Positions 52,676-61,274 of a DNA stretch of 64,000 nt are shown here, piece after piece. The notes beneath the pieces were generated by a model. That model worked only from the letters and a program-made list of their open reading frames with translations. It searched no databases and was not told the DNA's origin. The translations under genes and the position numbers were made by a program. This DNA comes from Acidobacteriaceae bacterium (GTDB lineage Bacteria; Acidobacteriota; Terriglobia; Terriglobales; Acidobacteriaceae), in NCBI GenBank assembly GCA_003151335.1, contig PLXE01000036.1:1-64000 (forward strand), read 5' to 3'. The stretch's first letter is position 1. The number at the start of each line of letters is the position of its first letter.

Positions 52676-53347
52676 ATGACACAGGAAGCTCAACCTCTTT
52701 TGCCTGTTACGGGCAACGCCAGCAGCGGCACAAACCGCAATGCTGAAAAATATCAGCGCATCCTCGATGCTGCGGTCGCGGTATTTGCCGACAAGGGGTT
52801 TTTTAACTCGCGAATCTCCGACATTGCCGATCGCGCCAGCGTGGCGGATGGCACCGTCTATCTCTACTTCAAGAACAAAGAAGAGATCCTGATGACGGCC
52901 ATCAACACGGCCTTCGACGCCTTTATGAGCCACGCGCGCACCGAGGTCGAGAAGCTTCCCAGCCCCGCCCAGCGGTTACGGCGGCTGGCTTTTCTTCATC
53001 TGAATGCCCTGGGATCCAACCGCAATCTGGCGGTGGTATTTCAGATGGAACTGCGGCAGAGCACGCGCTTCCTGTCCGAATTCTCACACCATCACATGGT
53101 CGAATACCTCCGCTTGGTGCGCGCGGCCATCCACGAAGGCCAGGCGAGCGGGGTCTTTCGCCGCGACCTGTCAGAGAAAATCGCGGCCAACTGTTTCTTC
53201 GGAGCACTCGACGAGATGGTGACCTCCTGGGTGTTGAGTGCGCACGAGTACCGGCTCTCCAATGTGGCGGGTTCGGTGGTCGATATTTTTCTTAACGGGA
53301 TGCAAGGCGGCGGGAATCACGCAGTCGCTCCGAAAGCGATCCCGTAG
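52676..53347 (+). CDS. TetR-family regulator, FadR-like (fatty acid degradation)
   Basis: The 223-residue protein has a TetR DNA-binding domain: YQRILDAAVAVFADKGFFNSRISDIADRASVADGTVYLYFKNKEEIL, with the helix-turn-helix at about residues 40-62. The C-terminal domain (FFGALDEMVTSWVLS) resembles that of acyl-CoA-responsive FadR of Bacillus. The frame is open from 52550, but that start would place the operator inside the coding region, so ATG 52676 is preferred. A long-chain acyl-CoA ligase gene follows at 53495, matching a role as repressor released by acyl-CoA. The leader between operator and start is about 90 bases. Confidence 0.88.
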   Translation: MTQEAQPLLPVTGNASSGTNRNAEKYQRILDAAVAVFADKGFFNSRISDIADRASVADGTVYLYFKNKEEILMTAINTAFDAFMSHARTEVEKLPSPAQRLRRLAFLHLNALGSNRNLAVVFQMELRQSTRFLSEFSHHHMVEYLRLVRAAIHEGQASGVFRRDLSEKIAANCFFGALDEMVTSWVLSAHEYRLSNVAGSVVDIFLNGMQGGGNHAVAPKAIP

Positions 53348-53494
53348 CCCCAGGAAGTCGGGGTCGAGGCCACCTGGTCGTAACACAGCCATAGATGTCA
53401 CAGATCACAGCCTCTTGGGCCGTGGAAAAGCTAATGTTTTGGTTCTGGGAGCCTGCCGTCTCGAAAAATGGCCGCTCGCATTGGCTGGGAAGCA

Positions 53495-55288
53495 ATGAAT
53501 ATTCAGACCGTCAACGAAATCTTCTTTGCGGTTGTGGAGCGCAACAGTGGCCGCGTGATGCTGACGCGCGAGTCGGGCGCTTGGAAACCCATTTCCTCCG
53601 CCCAACTTCAGGCGCAGGTATTTGCTACCGCGCGCCAATTGCAAGCGTGGGGGATTGGCAAGGGCGACCGCGTCGCCATTCTGAGCGAGAACCGCCCGGA
53701 GTGGGCCATCGCCGACTTCGCCACCTTGCTGCTGGGCGCAGTTGACGTCCCTATTTACGCGACCCAGACCGCCGAGCAGAGTTTGTACCTGCTGCAACAT
53801 TCGGAGGCCAGCATCGTCTTCGTATCCACTCCCAAGCAGTACGAGAAGATCGCTTCCATCCAGCACCAGACCAAGGTTGAACGCATCGTCATCATGGATG
53901 ACGCTCCCGATCTCACCGAAGGCGTCCCCATGCAGAGCTTTCTGCGGAACGCTGTCCCCGGACCGGACCCAAAAATCGAGGACTTGGGGCGGGCGGTTAA
54001 GCCTGACGACCTGGCAACGCTGATCTATACATCGGGAACCACCGGCACCCCCAAGGGCGTCATGCTGACGCACGGCAACCTCGCCGCAAACCTGAGCGTC
54101 TCGCTCGACATGTTTGACGTGGGCAAAGATGACCTTTGCGTTTCGTTTCTGCCGCTGTCGCACGTCACGGCGCGACATCTGGATTACGGCATGATGCACT
54201 GGAGTGTTCCTATCGCCTACTGCCCCAGTATTGACGACCTTCTGCGCACACTGGGCGAGGTGCATCCCACCATCTTCGTGGCCGTGCCCCGAGTGTACGA
54301 AAAAATCTACAACTCGGTTGAGCACAAGACGCAAGGCCTGAAACGCAAGCTCCTCAACTGGGCCATGTCCGTGGGAAGCGCCAACCGCGCAGCCATCCTG
54401 CGCGGCGAAACTCCGACTTCCCTCTCCTGGAAACTGGCCAACAAGCTGGTGTTTTCGAAGGTGCGCCACGCGATGGGCGGCCGTGCACGCATCTTTGTTT
54501 CCGGAGGCGCTCCGCTCGGTCGCGAGATTGCCACCTGGTTCGCCGATATCGGTATTCGCATCCACGAAGGCTATGGCCTGACCGAAACCTCACCGGTCAT
54601 TGCGCTAAACAATCCGATCAATCATCGGCTGGGCACGGTTGGCCAATGCCTGCCGAACGTGGAAGTCAAAATCGCAGCCGATGGCGAACTGCTGGCACGA
54701 GGCCCGTCGGTATTCAAGGGTTACTGGAAGATGCCAGAGGAAAGCGCTGCAGCATTTGAAGATAGGTGGTTCAAGACTGGCGACGTGGCAGTCCTGGATG
54801 CGGATGGATACCTCTCCATTACCGACCGCAAGAAAGACCTGATCAAGACCTCGGGCGGAAAACTCATCGCACCTCAGCCGATCGAGAGTTCGCTCAAGGC
54901 GAACCTGTTCGTGGGTGAGGCGGCCTTGCTCGGCGACAGGCGGCGCTTCCCCGCCGTACTGATTGTTCCCAACTTCCCCATCCTGGAAGAATGGGCGCAC
55001 AGTCATGGAGTGAAGTTCTCCACCCACAGGCAACTCGTGAAAGCGGTACAGGTCCAATCTCTTTATGAAGGTATCGTCGAAGAATTGAATCAGAACCTCG
55101 CCCAGTTCGAAAAGCTAAAGCGCGTGCTGGTAATTCACACCGAGCTCAGCATTGAAGACGGAACGCTCACCCCGAGCATGAAGCTCCGTCGCCGCCATCT
55201 GGAGGGGCTCTACAAGAAAGAGATTGACGCGCTCTACGCCGATGCGCAGCCGCATGCGCGCACGCCGTCCAGCAAGGCCAGCCGCTAA
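53495..55288 (+). CDS. Long-chain fatty-acid-CoA ligase (AMP-forming)
   Basis: Activates fatty acids to acyl-CoA for beta-oxidation or lipid synthesis. The 597-residue protein has the ANL-superfamily motifs: ATP loop YTSGTTGTPKGVMLTHGN (about residue 180), GYGLTETSP, WFKTGDVAVLDADGYLSITDRKKDLIKTSGGK (A8 hinge with its catalytic Lys region). It lacks the insert typical of plant LACS but fits the FAA1/COG1022-type bacterial long-chain ligase. ATG 53495 has GGGAAGCA just upstream; an ATG at 53468 is less likely. It lies 147 bases after the FadR-like gene and is probably in its regulon, although no second FadR box is visible before it. Confidence 0.92.
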   Translation: MNIQTVNEIFFAVVERNSGRVMLTRESGAWKPISSAQLQAQVFATARQLQAWGIGKGDRVAILSENRPEWAIADFATLLLGAVDVPIYATQTAEQSLYLLQHSEASIVFVSTPKQYEKIASIQHQTKVERIVIMDDAPDLTEGVPMQSFLRNAVPGPDPKIEDLGRAVKPDDLATLIYTSGTTGTPKGVMLTHGNLAANLSVSLDMFDVGKDDLCVSFLPLSHVTARHLDYGMMHWSVPIAYCPSIDDLLRTLGEVHPTIFVAVPRVYEKIYNSVEHKTQGLKRKLLNWAMSVGSANRAAILRGETPTSLSWKLANKLVFSKVRHAMGGRARIFVSGGAPLGREIATWFADIGIRIHEGYGLTETSPVIALNNPINHRLGTVGQCLPNVEVKIAADGELLARGPSVFKGYWKMPEESAAAFEDRWFKTGDVAVLDADGYLSITDRKKDLIKTSGGKLIAPQPIESSLKANLFVGEAALLGDRRRFPAVLIVPNFPILEEWAHSHGVKFSTHRQLVKAVQVQSLYEGIVEELNQNLAQFEKLKRVLVIHTELSIEDGTLTPSMKLRRRHLEGLYKKEIDALYADAQPHARTPSSKASR

Positions 55289-55297
55289 CCCACCCAG

Positions 55298-55363
55298 TCA
55301 TTCAATCGGTTCAACCGCAATCAGCGGCTCGCTGCGGTCCTGGCGCTCCGGCCTCTGGGCAAA
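55298..55363 (-). pseudogene. Remnant of an EamA transporter gene (C-terminal tail only)
   Basis: On the minus strand the sequence encodes QRPERQDRSEPLIAVEPIE and a stop, which matches the last residues of the intact EamA transporter encoded at 60170-61195 (QRPEREDLREPLIAVEPIE). DNA identity is high across this stretch, then ends abruptly; nothing of the rest of the gene is present. It is therefore a duplicated or left-over 3' end, lying just after the acyl-CoA ligase gene. Confidence 0.7.
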
Positions 55364-55501
55364 TGCCAAGACAGAATTCTGTGCCGTCCAGACGGGGACT
55401 CAAGTTAGAATCACTCTGCAAGAAGTGGCGCAAATGCAGAACATGAAATTGCCGGTCGCAGACCCGCACCGCCGCTCCGTTCAAACCAGGTAACACAACA
55501 T

Positions 55502-57439
55502 ATGACCTTGCTGGCCGACGGTTTACTCTGTCTAAGACGCGCGCTCGCACTGGCGCTAGCTGTTCAGCTCGTTGGATGCGGCGGGACTGCCACAGCCCCT
55601 CCGCCCGCTCAGCCTCCACCCGGCGGAAGCACGACCACTCCCATCAAGCACGTGATTATCGTCATCGGCGAAAACCGCAGTTTCGATAACCTTTTCGCGA
55701 CATATCAGCCGAGCGATCCATCGCAACAGGTTTGGAACTTATTGTCGAAGCAAATCGTCACCGCGACTGGAGCTCCAGGCCCCAACTTCGCCGCCGCAGC
55801 CCAGCAGCAAGCCAGCGACACCGATTACTACCGCTTGAGTCCGCCGCAGACTGGCAGCTTTGTCACCCTGCCACAGCCCAACACAACGTTGAGTCCAATT
55901 CTTTTTCCGCCTGCGATTGACTATGGCATCGTGTCGGACCCGGGGCTCGCTCCCAGTGACCAGGGGCTGCTATACGACGGCGGGATTTTTTATCAGCCGC
56001 CCCATCAGGTTCCATTAGTCCCAGACGCGCGCTTTCCCAGCAATTTGCCAAACGGCCCGTTTCCGATCACGCAGTATGCGATGTACTCGGATACGATTGG
56101 CGATCCGGTCCATCGCTTCTACCAGATGTGGCAGCAGATCGACTGCAGCGCCGCCAACATCAGCGCTTCCAACCCGAGCGGGTGCGCCGCCGATCTGTTT
56201 CCCTGGGTGGCAATTACGGTTGGCTGGGATTTTGGAGTAGAGAATGGGCCTCCCCCTCCGCTCTTCACCGACCAGTCCACCTATCAAGGTGCGGTCTCGA
56301 TGGGCTTCTACAATATGGCGGCGGGAGACGTGCCCTACTTCGCGTCTCTCGCCAACACTTACGCCATCAGCGACAACTATCACCAGTTCATGTTGGGTGG
56401 AACCGGACCGAACTCTATTTCCATCGGCACGGGTACGCCTCTCATCTATAGCGACGCCAACGGTAACCCGACCACTCCACCAGCGCTACAGATCCAAAAT
56501 CCCGATCCTTATCCGGGGAGCAACAATTGGTATAAGCAAGACGGCTTCTACCTTCCGGATTCCGGCAACGAGAGCAATGCCTCCTATACCAATTGCTCCG
56601 ATTCCACCCAGCCGGGCGTGTCGGCCATCATGAACTACCTGGCCGCCCTGCCTTACAAGCCATTCAACTCCGGCAACTGTGCGCCCGGAGCTTATTACCT
56701 GGTGAACAATCAGGATCCTTCCTACAACCGCGACGGCACACTGCGCGCCGACCAGAGCCATACCGTGGGCCCATCTTCGGTTCCCACCATCGGCGACGCG
56801 CTCTCTGCCGCCGGCATTTCCTGGAGATACTATGGCGAAGGATTCAGTTCCAGCGGCTTAGGCGGAGTTTACTCGCACTACTGTGACATCTGTAATCCCT
56901 TCCAGTACACGCCGTCCATCATGACCACCAATCTCCAGAACAATCTTCAGGACATCACCCAGTTCTATCAGGACGTGCAGAACGGCACATTGCCGGCGGT
57001 CTCGTTCGTGAAGCCGGACGACATCACGAACGGCCATCCGGGCACATCCTTGCCGCTGTTGTTCGAAGCCTTCTCCCGCAACCTGGTTGAAACGGTCAAG
57101 GCGCAAAGCACGTTGTGGCCACAAACAGCCATTTTTATTACGCTCGACGAATCGGGCGGAAATTACGACTCTGGTTACATTCAGCCCATTGACTTCTTCG
57201 GTGACGGCCCGCGCATTCCGCTCATTGTGGTTTCGCCGTTCGCCAAGCCCGGGTACGTGGACCACACCTACGGCGACCACGCCTCGCTGCTGAAATTCAT
57301 TGAGAAGAACTGGGGACTGAAACCGTTGTCGTCGCGCAGCCGCGACAATCTCCCCAATCCTGAAAGTGCGCCCGGTGCGCCCTATTTCCCGACCAACAGC
57401 CCCGCCATCGGCGACCTGATGACGCTGTTCAACTTTTAG
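55502..57439 (+). CDS. Phospholipase C / acid phosphatase-type phosphoesterase lipoprotein
   Basis: The 645-residue protein has a lipoprotein signal (lipobox LVGC, Cys26) and a Pro-rich linker, then the PF04185 phosphoesterase fold. HVIIVIGENRSFDNLFATY supplies the nucleophile-region ENRSFD; FITLDESGGNYDSGY and RIPLIVVSPFAKPGYVDHTYGDHASLLKFIE supply the remaining metal-binding Asp/His block. The family includes bacterial phospholipases C and acid phosphatases. The protein should sit on the outside of the inner membrane or in the outer membrane. The sphingomyelinase-like gene starts 11 bases after it, so the two probably act together on phospholipids or phosphate esters. Confidence 0.88.
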   Translation: MTLLADGLLCLRRALALALAVQLVGCGGTATAPPPAQPPPGGSTTTPIKHVIIVIGENRSFDNLFATYQPSDPSQQVWNLLSKQIVTATGAPGPNFAAAAQQQASDTDYYRLSPPQTGSFVTLPQPNTTLSPILFPPAIDYGIVSDPGLAPSDQGLLYDGGIFYQPPHQVPLVPDARFPSNLPNGPFPITQYAMYSDTIGDPVHRFYQMWQQIDCSAANISASNPSGCAADLFPWVAITVGWDFGVENGPPPPLFTDQSTYQGAVSMGFYNMAAGDVPYFASLANTYAISDNYHQFMLGGTGPNSISIGTGTPLIYSDANGNPTTPPALQIQNPDPYPGSNNWYKQDGFYLPDSGNESNASYTNCSDSTQPGVSAIMNYLAALPYKPFNSGNCAPGAYYLVNNQDPSYNRDGTLRADQSHTVGPSSVPTIGDALSAAGISWRYYGEGFSSSGLGGVYSHYCDICNPFQYTPSIMTTNLQNNLQDITQFYQDVQNGTLPAVSFVKPDDITNGHPGTSLPLLFEAFSRNLVETVKAQSTLWPQTAIFITLDESGGNYDSGYIQPIDFFGDGPRIPLIVVSPFAKPGYVDHTYGDHASLLKFIEKNWGLKPLSSRSRDNLPNPESAPGAPYFPTNSPAIGDLMTLFNF

Positions 57440-57450
57440 AGCTAAGACTC

Positions 57451-58956
57451 ATGTCATGCGCGGCAGAGATTCGGCGAAGGGCACCAGATTGTTACTCCAG
57501 CTCGCTCCTGCGTGCTTGCATCCTTGTTTTACTGCCGCTGTTGCTCATCTCCGCTGCAGCGGGCCAACCGGCCCGGAAGAATGCCGTCGGCCAGCTGCTC
57601 ATAGCATCGGACGTTCACTTCAATCCGATGGCCGATCCTTCGCTAGTCGCCGATCTCGCAGCGGCTGACCCCTCCCACTGGGAAACAATCTTGCAGCGAT
57701 CGAAGGTCATGACGTTCAGTAGCTACGGGCAAGACACGAACTGGTGGCTACTGCGGTCTGCACTGGACGCGATGGTTAGGGCTGAGCCCCATCCGGCGCT
57801 GGTGATGTTCACTGGCGATCTGCTGGCGCACGACTTCCCTAAGACTTACCAGAGCATTACGCATGACAGCGAGCCCGGGCACTATCGCGCTTTCGTGATC
57901 AAGACGGTTGACTTCGTAGCGCTGGAATTCCGCAAGCGTTTCGCGGCGTCGAAGATCCTGCTGACACCCGGCAACAACGACGAATATTGCGGCGATTACA
58001 GCATTGAGGCTAATGGAGCATTCCTGCGCGACACTGCGGAAAGGGCCCTCGATCTTGCGATGGAAGGCGAGCAATTCAGCGCAACCTGGAAGTCGCTGGG
58101 AAGCTACAGCCTGGAACATCCCACGCTGCACGGTGTGCGCATCCTGTCGCTCAACACGATCTTCTGGTCCGACAAGTATCGAGCCGCCAGCTTTAGCCAT
58201 GGCTGTGCGACGGTCAACTCCACTGCAGCGAGCGATCTGCTCACCTGGCTGGAATCGCGGCTGGCCGAAGCGGAACAGTCACACGAAAAAGTCTGGCTCA
58301 TGTTTCACATTCCCCCCGGCGTCGACGGCTGGGCGACAACTCATCCGTATGAAGCGACGGCTGCGGCGACCAGCATCTCGACCGCGTCGTGCGCGAGTTC
58401 GGTCGTGCCCATGTGGGTCCCGGAGTGGACTGCGCGGTTCGATAGCCTGCTTGAGCGCTATCGGAGCACGGTCTTGGCGAGCTTCGCTGGTCACACCCAC
58501 GTAGATGACTTCCGGGTGATCGGAGCCGGTGGCGCCAACCGGCAGTTTGTGCTGATTGATCCCGCGATTTCTCCGATCTATGAGCAGAATCCCGGGTTTC
58601 GAATAGTAGATTTCAGGAGCGACGGAACCCTGGCCGATCAGACCACCTACTTTCTGACGAATCTCAAGCAGGCAGGCGGTAAGACTCGCGGACGTTGGAG
58701 GCGGGAGTATACGTTTTCGCGGCGATGGAAAGTGCCGCAACTGGACGGCGCAAGTCTGGCCAAGATTTATGATGAGATCGCCACCCGCAACAAAGCGCGT
58801 AACCTATGGTTGCACCTCTACATGGTATCGAGTTCTGCCGCACCCATTCCTGCTAAAGATGTGAGAGGACTGTACTGTGCGATTAACGGACTCACCCAGC
58901 AGGGCTATGAATCGTGCTATTGTGCAGCGACTGTGCCGGAAAAGCCGTCTCCCTAG
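57451..58956 (+). CDS. Exported calcineurin-like phosphoesterase (acid sphingomyelinase-like)
   Basis: The 501-residue protein starts with a signal sequence (LLRACILVLLPLLLISAAAG). It has all five metallophosphoesterase blocks: LIASDVHFNP (D-x-H), MFTGDLLAHD (GD), LTPGNNDEYCGD (GNND; relatives have GNHD or GNND), WLMFHIPPGVDG (H) and SFAGHTHVDDFR (GHTH). The layout with GNND and FHIPPG resembles acid sphingomyelinase-like phosphodiesterases. Several C-terminal Cys may form disulfides. It starts 11 bases after the phospholipase-type gene. The start at 57451 gives a long pre-signal region; a later start is possible. Confidence 0.87.
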   Translation: MSCAAEIRRRAPDCYSSSLLRACILVLLPLLLISAAAGQPARKNAVGQLLIASDVHFNPMADPSLVADLAAADPSHWETILQRSKVMTFSSYGQDTNWWLLRSALDAMVRAEPHPALVMFTGDLLAHDFPKTYQSITHDSEPGHYRAFVIKTVDFVALEFRKRFAASKILLTPGNNDEYCGDYSIEANGAFLRDTAERALDLAMEGEQFSATWKSLGSYSLEHPTLHGVRILSLNTIFWSDKYRAASFSHGCATVNSTAASDLLTWLESRLAEAEQSHEKVWLMFHIPPGVDGWATTHPYEATAAATSISTASCASSVVPMWVPEWTARFDSLLERYRSTVLASFAGHTHVDDFRVIGAGGANRQFVLIDPAISPIYEQNPGFRIVDFRSDGTLADQTTYFLTNLKQAGGKTRGRWRREYTFSRRWKVPQLDGASLAKIYDEIATRNKARNLWLHLYMVSSSAAPIPAKDVRGLYCAINGLTQQGYESCYCAATVPEKPSP

Positions 58957-59044
58957 CGCACGCCATCTTCCAGTTCCCGATGAAACAGTCGGAAGCCGCT
59001 GGCCACCACGCTGCCGGTGCAAATCACAATCGGAGGTTCGATCC

Positions 59045-60085
59045 ATGGCATTACCGTCATTCCGCTACCGTCTTGAGCAACAGGATCCAAAGGTAGGAAA
59101 CGGGGGCGTCACGCGCGGCGCATCCGTCCGTGAGTTCCCTATTTCGACTGGCATTGCCGGTGTCTCCATGCGGCTGGCGCCAGGCACGATGCGCGAGCTG
59201 CACTGGCATGCCAATGCCGCCGAGTGGGCTTACGTCGTCAGCGGTTCCTGCCGCACAACAATCCTCCATCCAGACGGATCAGCGTATATCGACACGTTCA
59301 ACGCCGGCGATGTCTGGTACTTTCCGCGAGGGTATGGCCATTCGATTCAGGGACTCGGCCCCGGTGAGTGCCACTTTATCCTGATCTTCGATAACGGCGA
59401 CTTCTCAGAAGATCACACTTTCAGCATCACAGACTTCCTGGCGCAGATGCCGCGTGAAGTTGTGGCGCAAAACCTGGGTATGTCCGTGGAAGAACTGGCG
59501 CCGCTGCCCGACCACGAAGCCTACTTCGTCCGCGGTCCTGTGCCTGACGACAGCTCGCTCTCTGCGACACCGCGTAGAGTTCCGGAACTGGCGACGATGC
59601 ATCGGTACCCGCTTGACGCCCAACAACCCCGGCGCGTCCCGGGAGGTGGTACGCAGCGGACTGTAACGGTGGATGAATTTCCTATTTCAACCACGATGGC
59701 AGGATCGGTAATTGAGCTGCAGCCCGGAGCCCTGCGCGAGCTGCACTGGCATCCAAACGCGGACGAGTGGCAGTACTACATCGACGGCACGGCAGAGATG
59801 GGAGTGTTTCTTGCCCAGGGAAATGCTGTCATCGAGCAGTTCGAAGCCAGCGACGTCGGCTATGCCCCCATGGGGGCGGGTCACTATATCAAGAACACCG
59901 GCGCAGAGGTCTGCCGCATCCTGATCGGCTTTAACAACCCTCATTACCGGGCGATGGACCTCAGCGAGTGGCTCGCCGGCAATCCGGCTGACGTGCTGGC
60001 AACAACGTTTGGGCTTAGTCCCGAGGTCGCCGCCAAGCTTCCGCACAAGACCGTGTTCGTTGCGCCGTCGGTCAGCAGGAAATAA
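59045..60085 (+). CDS. Oxalate decarboxylase-type bicupin
   Basis: A two-domain cupin of 346 residues. Each domain has a Mn site: HWHANAAEW with GYGHSI in the first, HWHPNADEW with GAGHYI in the second, both matching HxHxxxxE plus a later His. This is the pattern of oxalate decarboxylase (oxalate to formate plus CO2). The active-site lid, SENST in Bacillus OxdC, reads SEDHT here in DNGDFSEDHTFSITDFL; the proton-donor Glu is kept. ATG 59045 follows GGAGG and is 89 bases after the sphingomyelinase-like gene. No signal peptide from this start, so it is probably cytoplasmic, unlike many fungal and some bacterial homologues. Confidence 0.9.
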   Translation: MALPSFRYRLEQQDPKVGNGGVTRGASVREFPISTGIAGVSMRLAPGTMRELHWHANAAEWAYVVSGSCRTTILHPDGSAYIDTFNAGDVWYFPRGYGHSIQGLGPGECHFILIFDNGDFSEDHTFSITDFLAQMPREVVAQNLGMSVEELAPLPDHEAYFVRGPVPDDSSLSATPRRVPELATMHRYPLDAQQPRRVPGGGTQRTVTVDEFPISTTMAGSVIELQPGALRELHWHPNADEWQYYIDGTAEMGVFLAQGNAVIEQFEASDVGYAPMGAGHYIKNTGAEVCRILIGFNNPHYRAMDLSEWLAGNPADVLATTFGLSPEVAAKLPHKTVFVAPSVSRK

Positions 60086-60169
60086 GCAGCGCTCTGCGCA
60101 TCGAACAATTCGCAGGAGTTTGTCGTGCAACCGTCCGCGAATGGCTTGGCCTTGGTTAAATCTGCGACC

Positions 60170-61195
60170 TCACTCGATCGGCTCAACCGCAATCAGCGGC
60201 TCGCGGAGGTCCTCGCGCTCCGGCCTCTGCACCAGGATGGTCGCTGACAACACCACAACGATTCCCACCACCTGCATGGGCGACACCAGTTCGCCGAGGA
60301 TGAACGCGGTCAGCAAAATTGCCCACACCGGTTCGAGGCAGGCGGTCACGATAGCGCGCGTGGGATCGAGATGCTGCAATCCGGTGAAGTAGAGCGAGAA
60401 CGGAACCAGCATGGAGGTGACGGAGAAGACGGCCATGAAAAGCCACTGCCCTCCCGTGTAATGCTGAGCGATGATTTTCCAGGGCGGATTTACCAATTGC
60501 CAGAAAACAGCGGCGCCCAGCAGGGAATACACCAGCACCGTCCAGCGCTGGTAAATCTGCAGCAGGTGCTGCCCAAAGACGTTGTAAAAGGCGAACGAGA
60601 TCGCCGCCAGTTCCGCAGCCACAACGCCCAACGTGTCGAAGCGAATCCCGGAGATCACGAGCCAGGGAAATCCGCGCTGCGCCGCCAGTTCTCCCACCGC
60701 CAGTCCGCAGCCCAGCACAGCCAGGACCACTGCGCTGACGCGCCGCAACGTCGGCCGCTGGAGCCGGCGCGCCAACATGTACAGCAACACCCACACGGGC
60801 GCCACATATTGCAGGACGATCGCGGTGGCAACGCTCGTCTTCTGAATAGCGAAATAGTAGAAGTAGTTGGCGGCCGCAAGTCCGAGAATCCCCAACAGAA
60901 AGAACTGCAGCAGATGGCTGCTACTCTGCACCCGCAGCGACGATCTCCCCTTCAGCAGCAAGATCGGCAGGAGTATCAGTAATGCAATCGTGGTCCGGCT
61001 CTGGGCCAGGATGAGAGGGTCGATCGGGCGCAGGGCGTGGCCGCCGGCGAACAGCCTGCCGGTAAAAACTGCGCGGCCCAGCGTGGCCGAAAACCCCCAG
61101 AAAAACGTGGCCGCGGCGATGAAGAGATAGCCTCGGGCGGGGTGGGGCTTGTTAGTCAAGCTAGTGGATAGTGAATAGTCGGGTGGGTTAGCCAA
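60170..61195 (-). CDS. EamA/DMT-superfamily transporter
   Basis: The 341-residue protein has ten hydrophobic segments in two EamA repeats (first: YLFIAAATFFWGFSATLGR; second: AELAAISFAFYNVFGQHLL, ending GELVSPMQVVGIVVVLSATIL). Such proteins export or import amino acids and other metabolites; the substrate cannot be told. The start is unclear: the only candidate initiation codons before the first helix are TTGs (61195 and one near residue 13), and this part (DYSLSTSL) is encoded by a short dispersed repeat (61163-61179). A copy of its 3' end is found at 55298-55363. It is convergent with the bicupin gene. Confidence 0.9.
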   Translation of the reverse strand: MANPPDYSLSTSLTNKPHPARGYLFIAAATFFWGFSATLGRAVFTGRLFAGGHALRPIDPLILAQSRTTIALLILLPILLLKGRSSLRVQSSSHLLQFFLLGILGLAAANYFYYFAIQKTSVATAIVLQYVAPVWVLLYMLARRLQRPTLRRVSAVVLAVLGCGLAVGELAAQRGFPWLVISGIRFDTLGVVAAELAAISFAFYNVFGQHLLQIYQRWTVLVYSLLGAAVFWQLVNPPWKIIAQHYTGGQWLFMAVFSVTSMLVPFSLYFTGLQHLDPTRAIVTACLEPVWAILLTAFILGELVSPMQVVGIVVVLSATILVQRPEREDLREPLIAVEPIE

Positions 61196-61270
61196 TCCGG
61201 GTCATAAACTTGAGGCACCGTACCACGTCCGTTGCGCTTTCTAACCACTATCCACTAACCACTATTCACT
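61163..61270. repeat. Short inverted repeats (family C-like) at the EamA start
   Basis: AGTGGATAGTGAATAGT (61163-61179) is inverted as ACTATCCACTAACCACTATTCACT (61247-61270), about 70 bases apart. The first arm overlaps the first codons assigned to the EamA gene; the second ends five bases before the glycosyltransferase stop at 61275. The style resembles the CAGTTGTC/GCAATTAGC arms elsewhere but the sequence differs. Confidence 0.6.
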
Positions 61271-61274
61271 CTCA

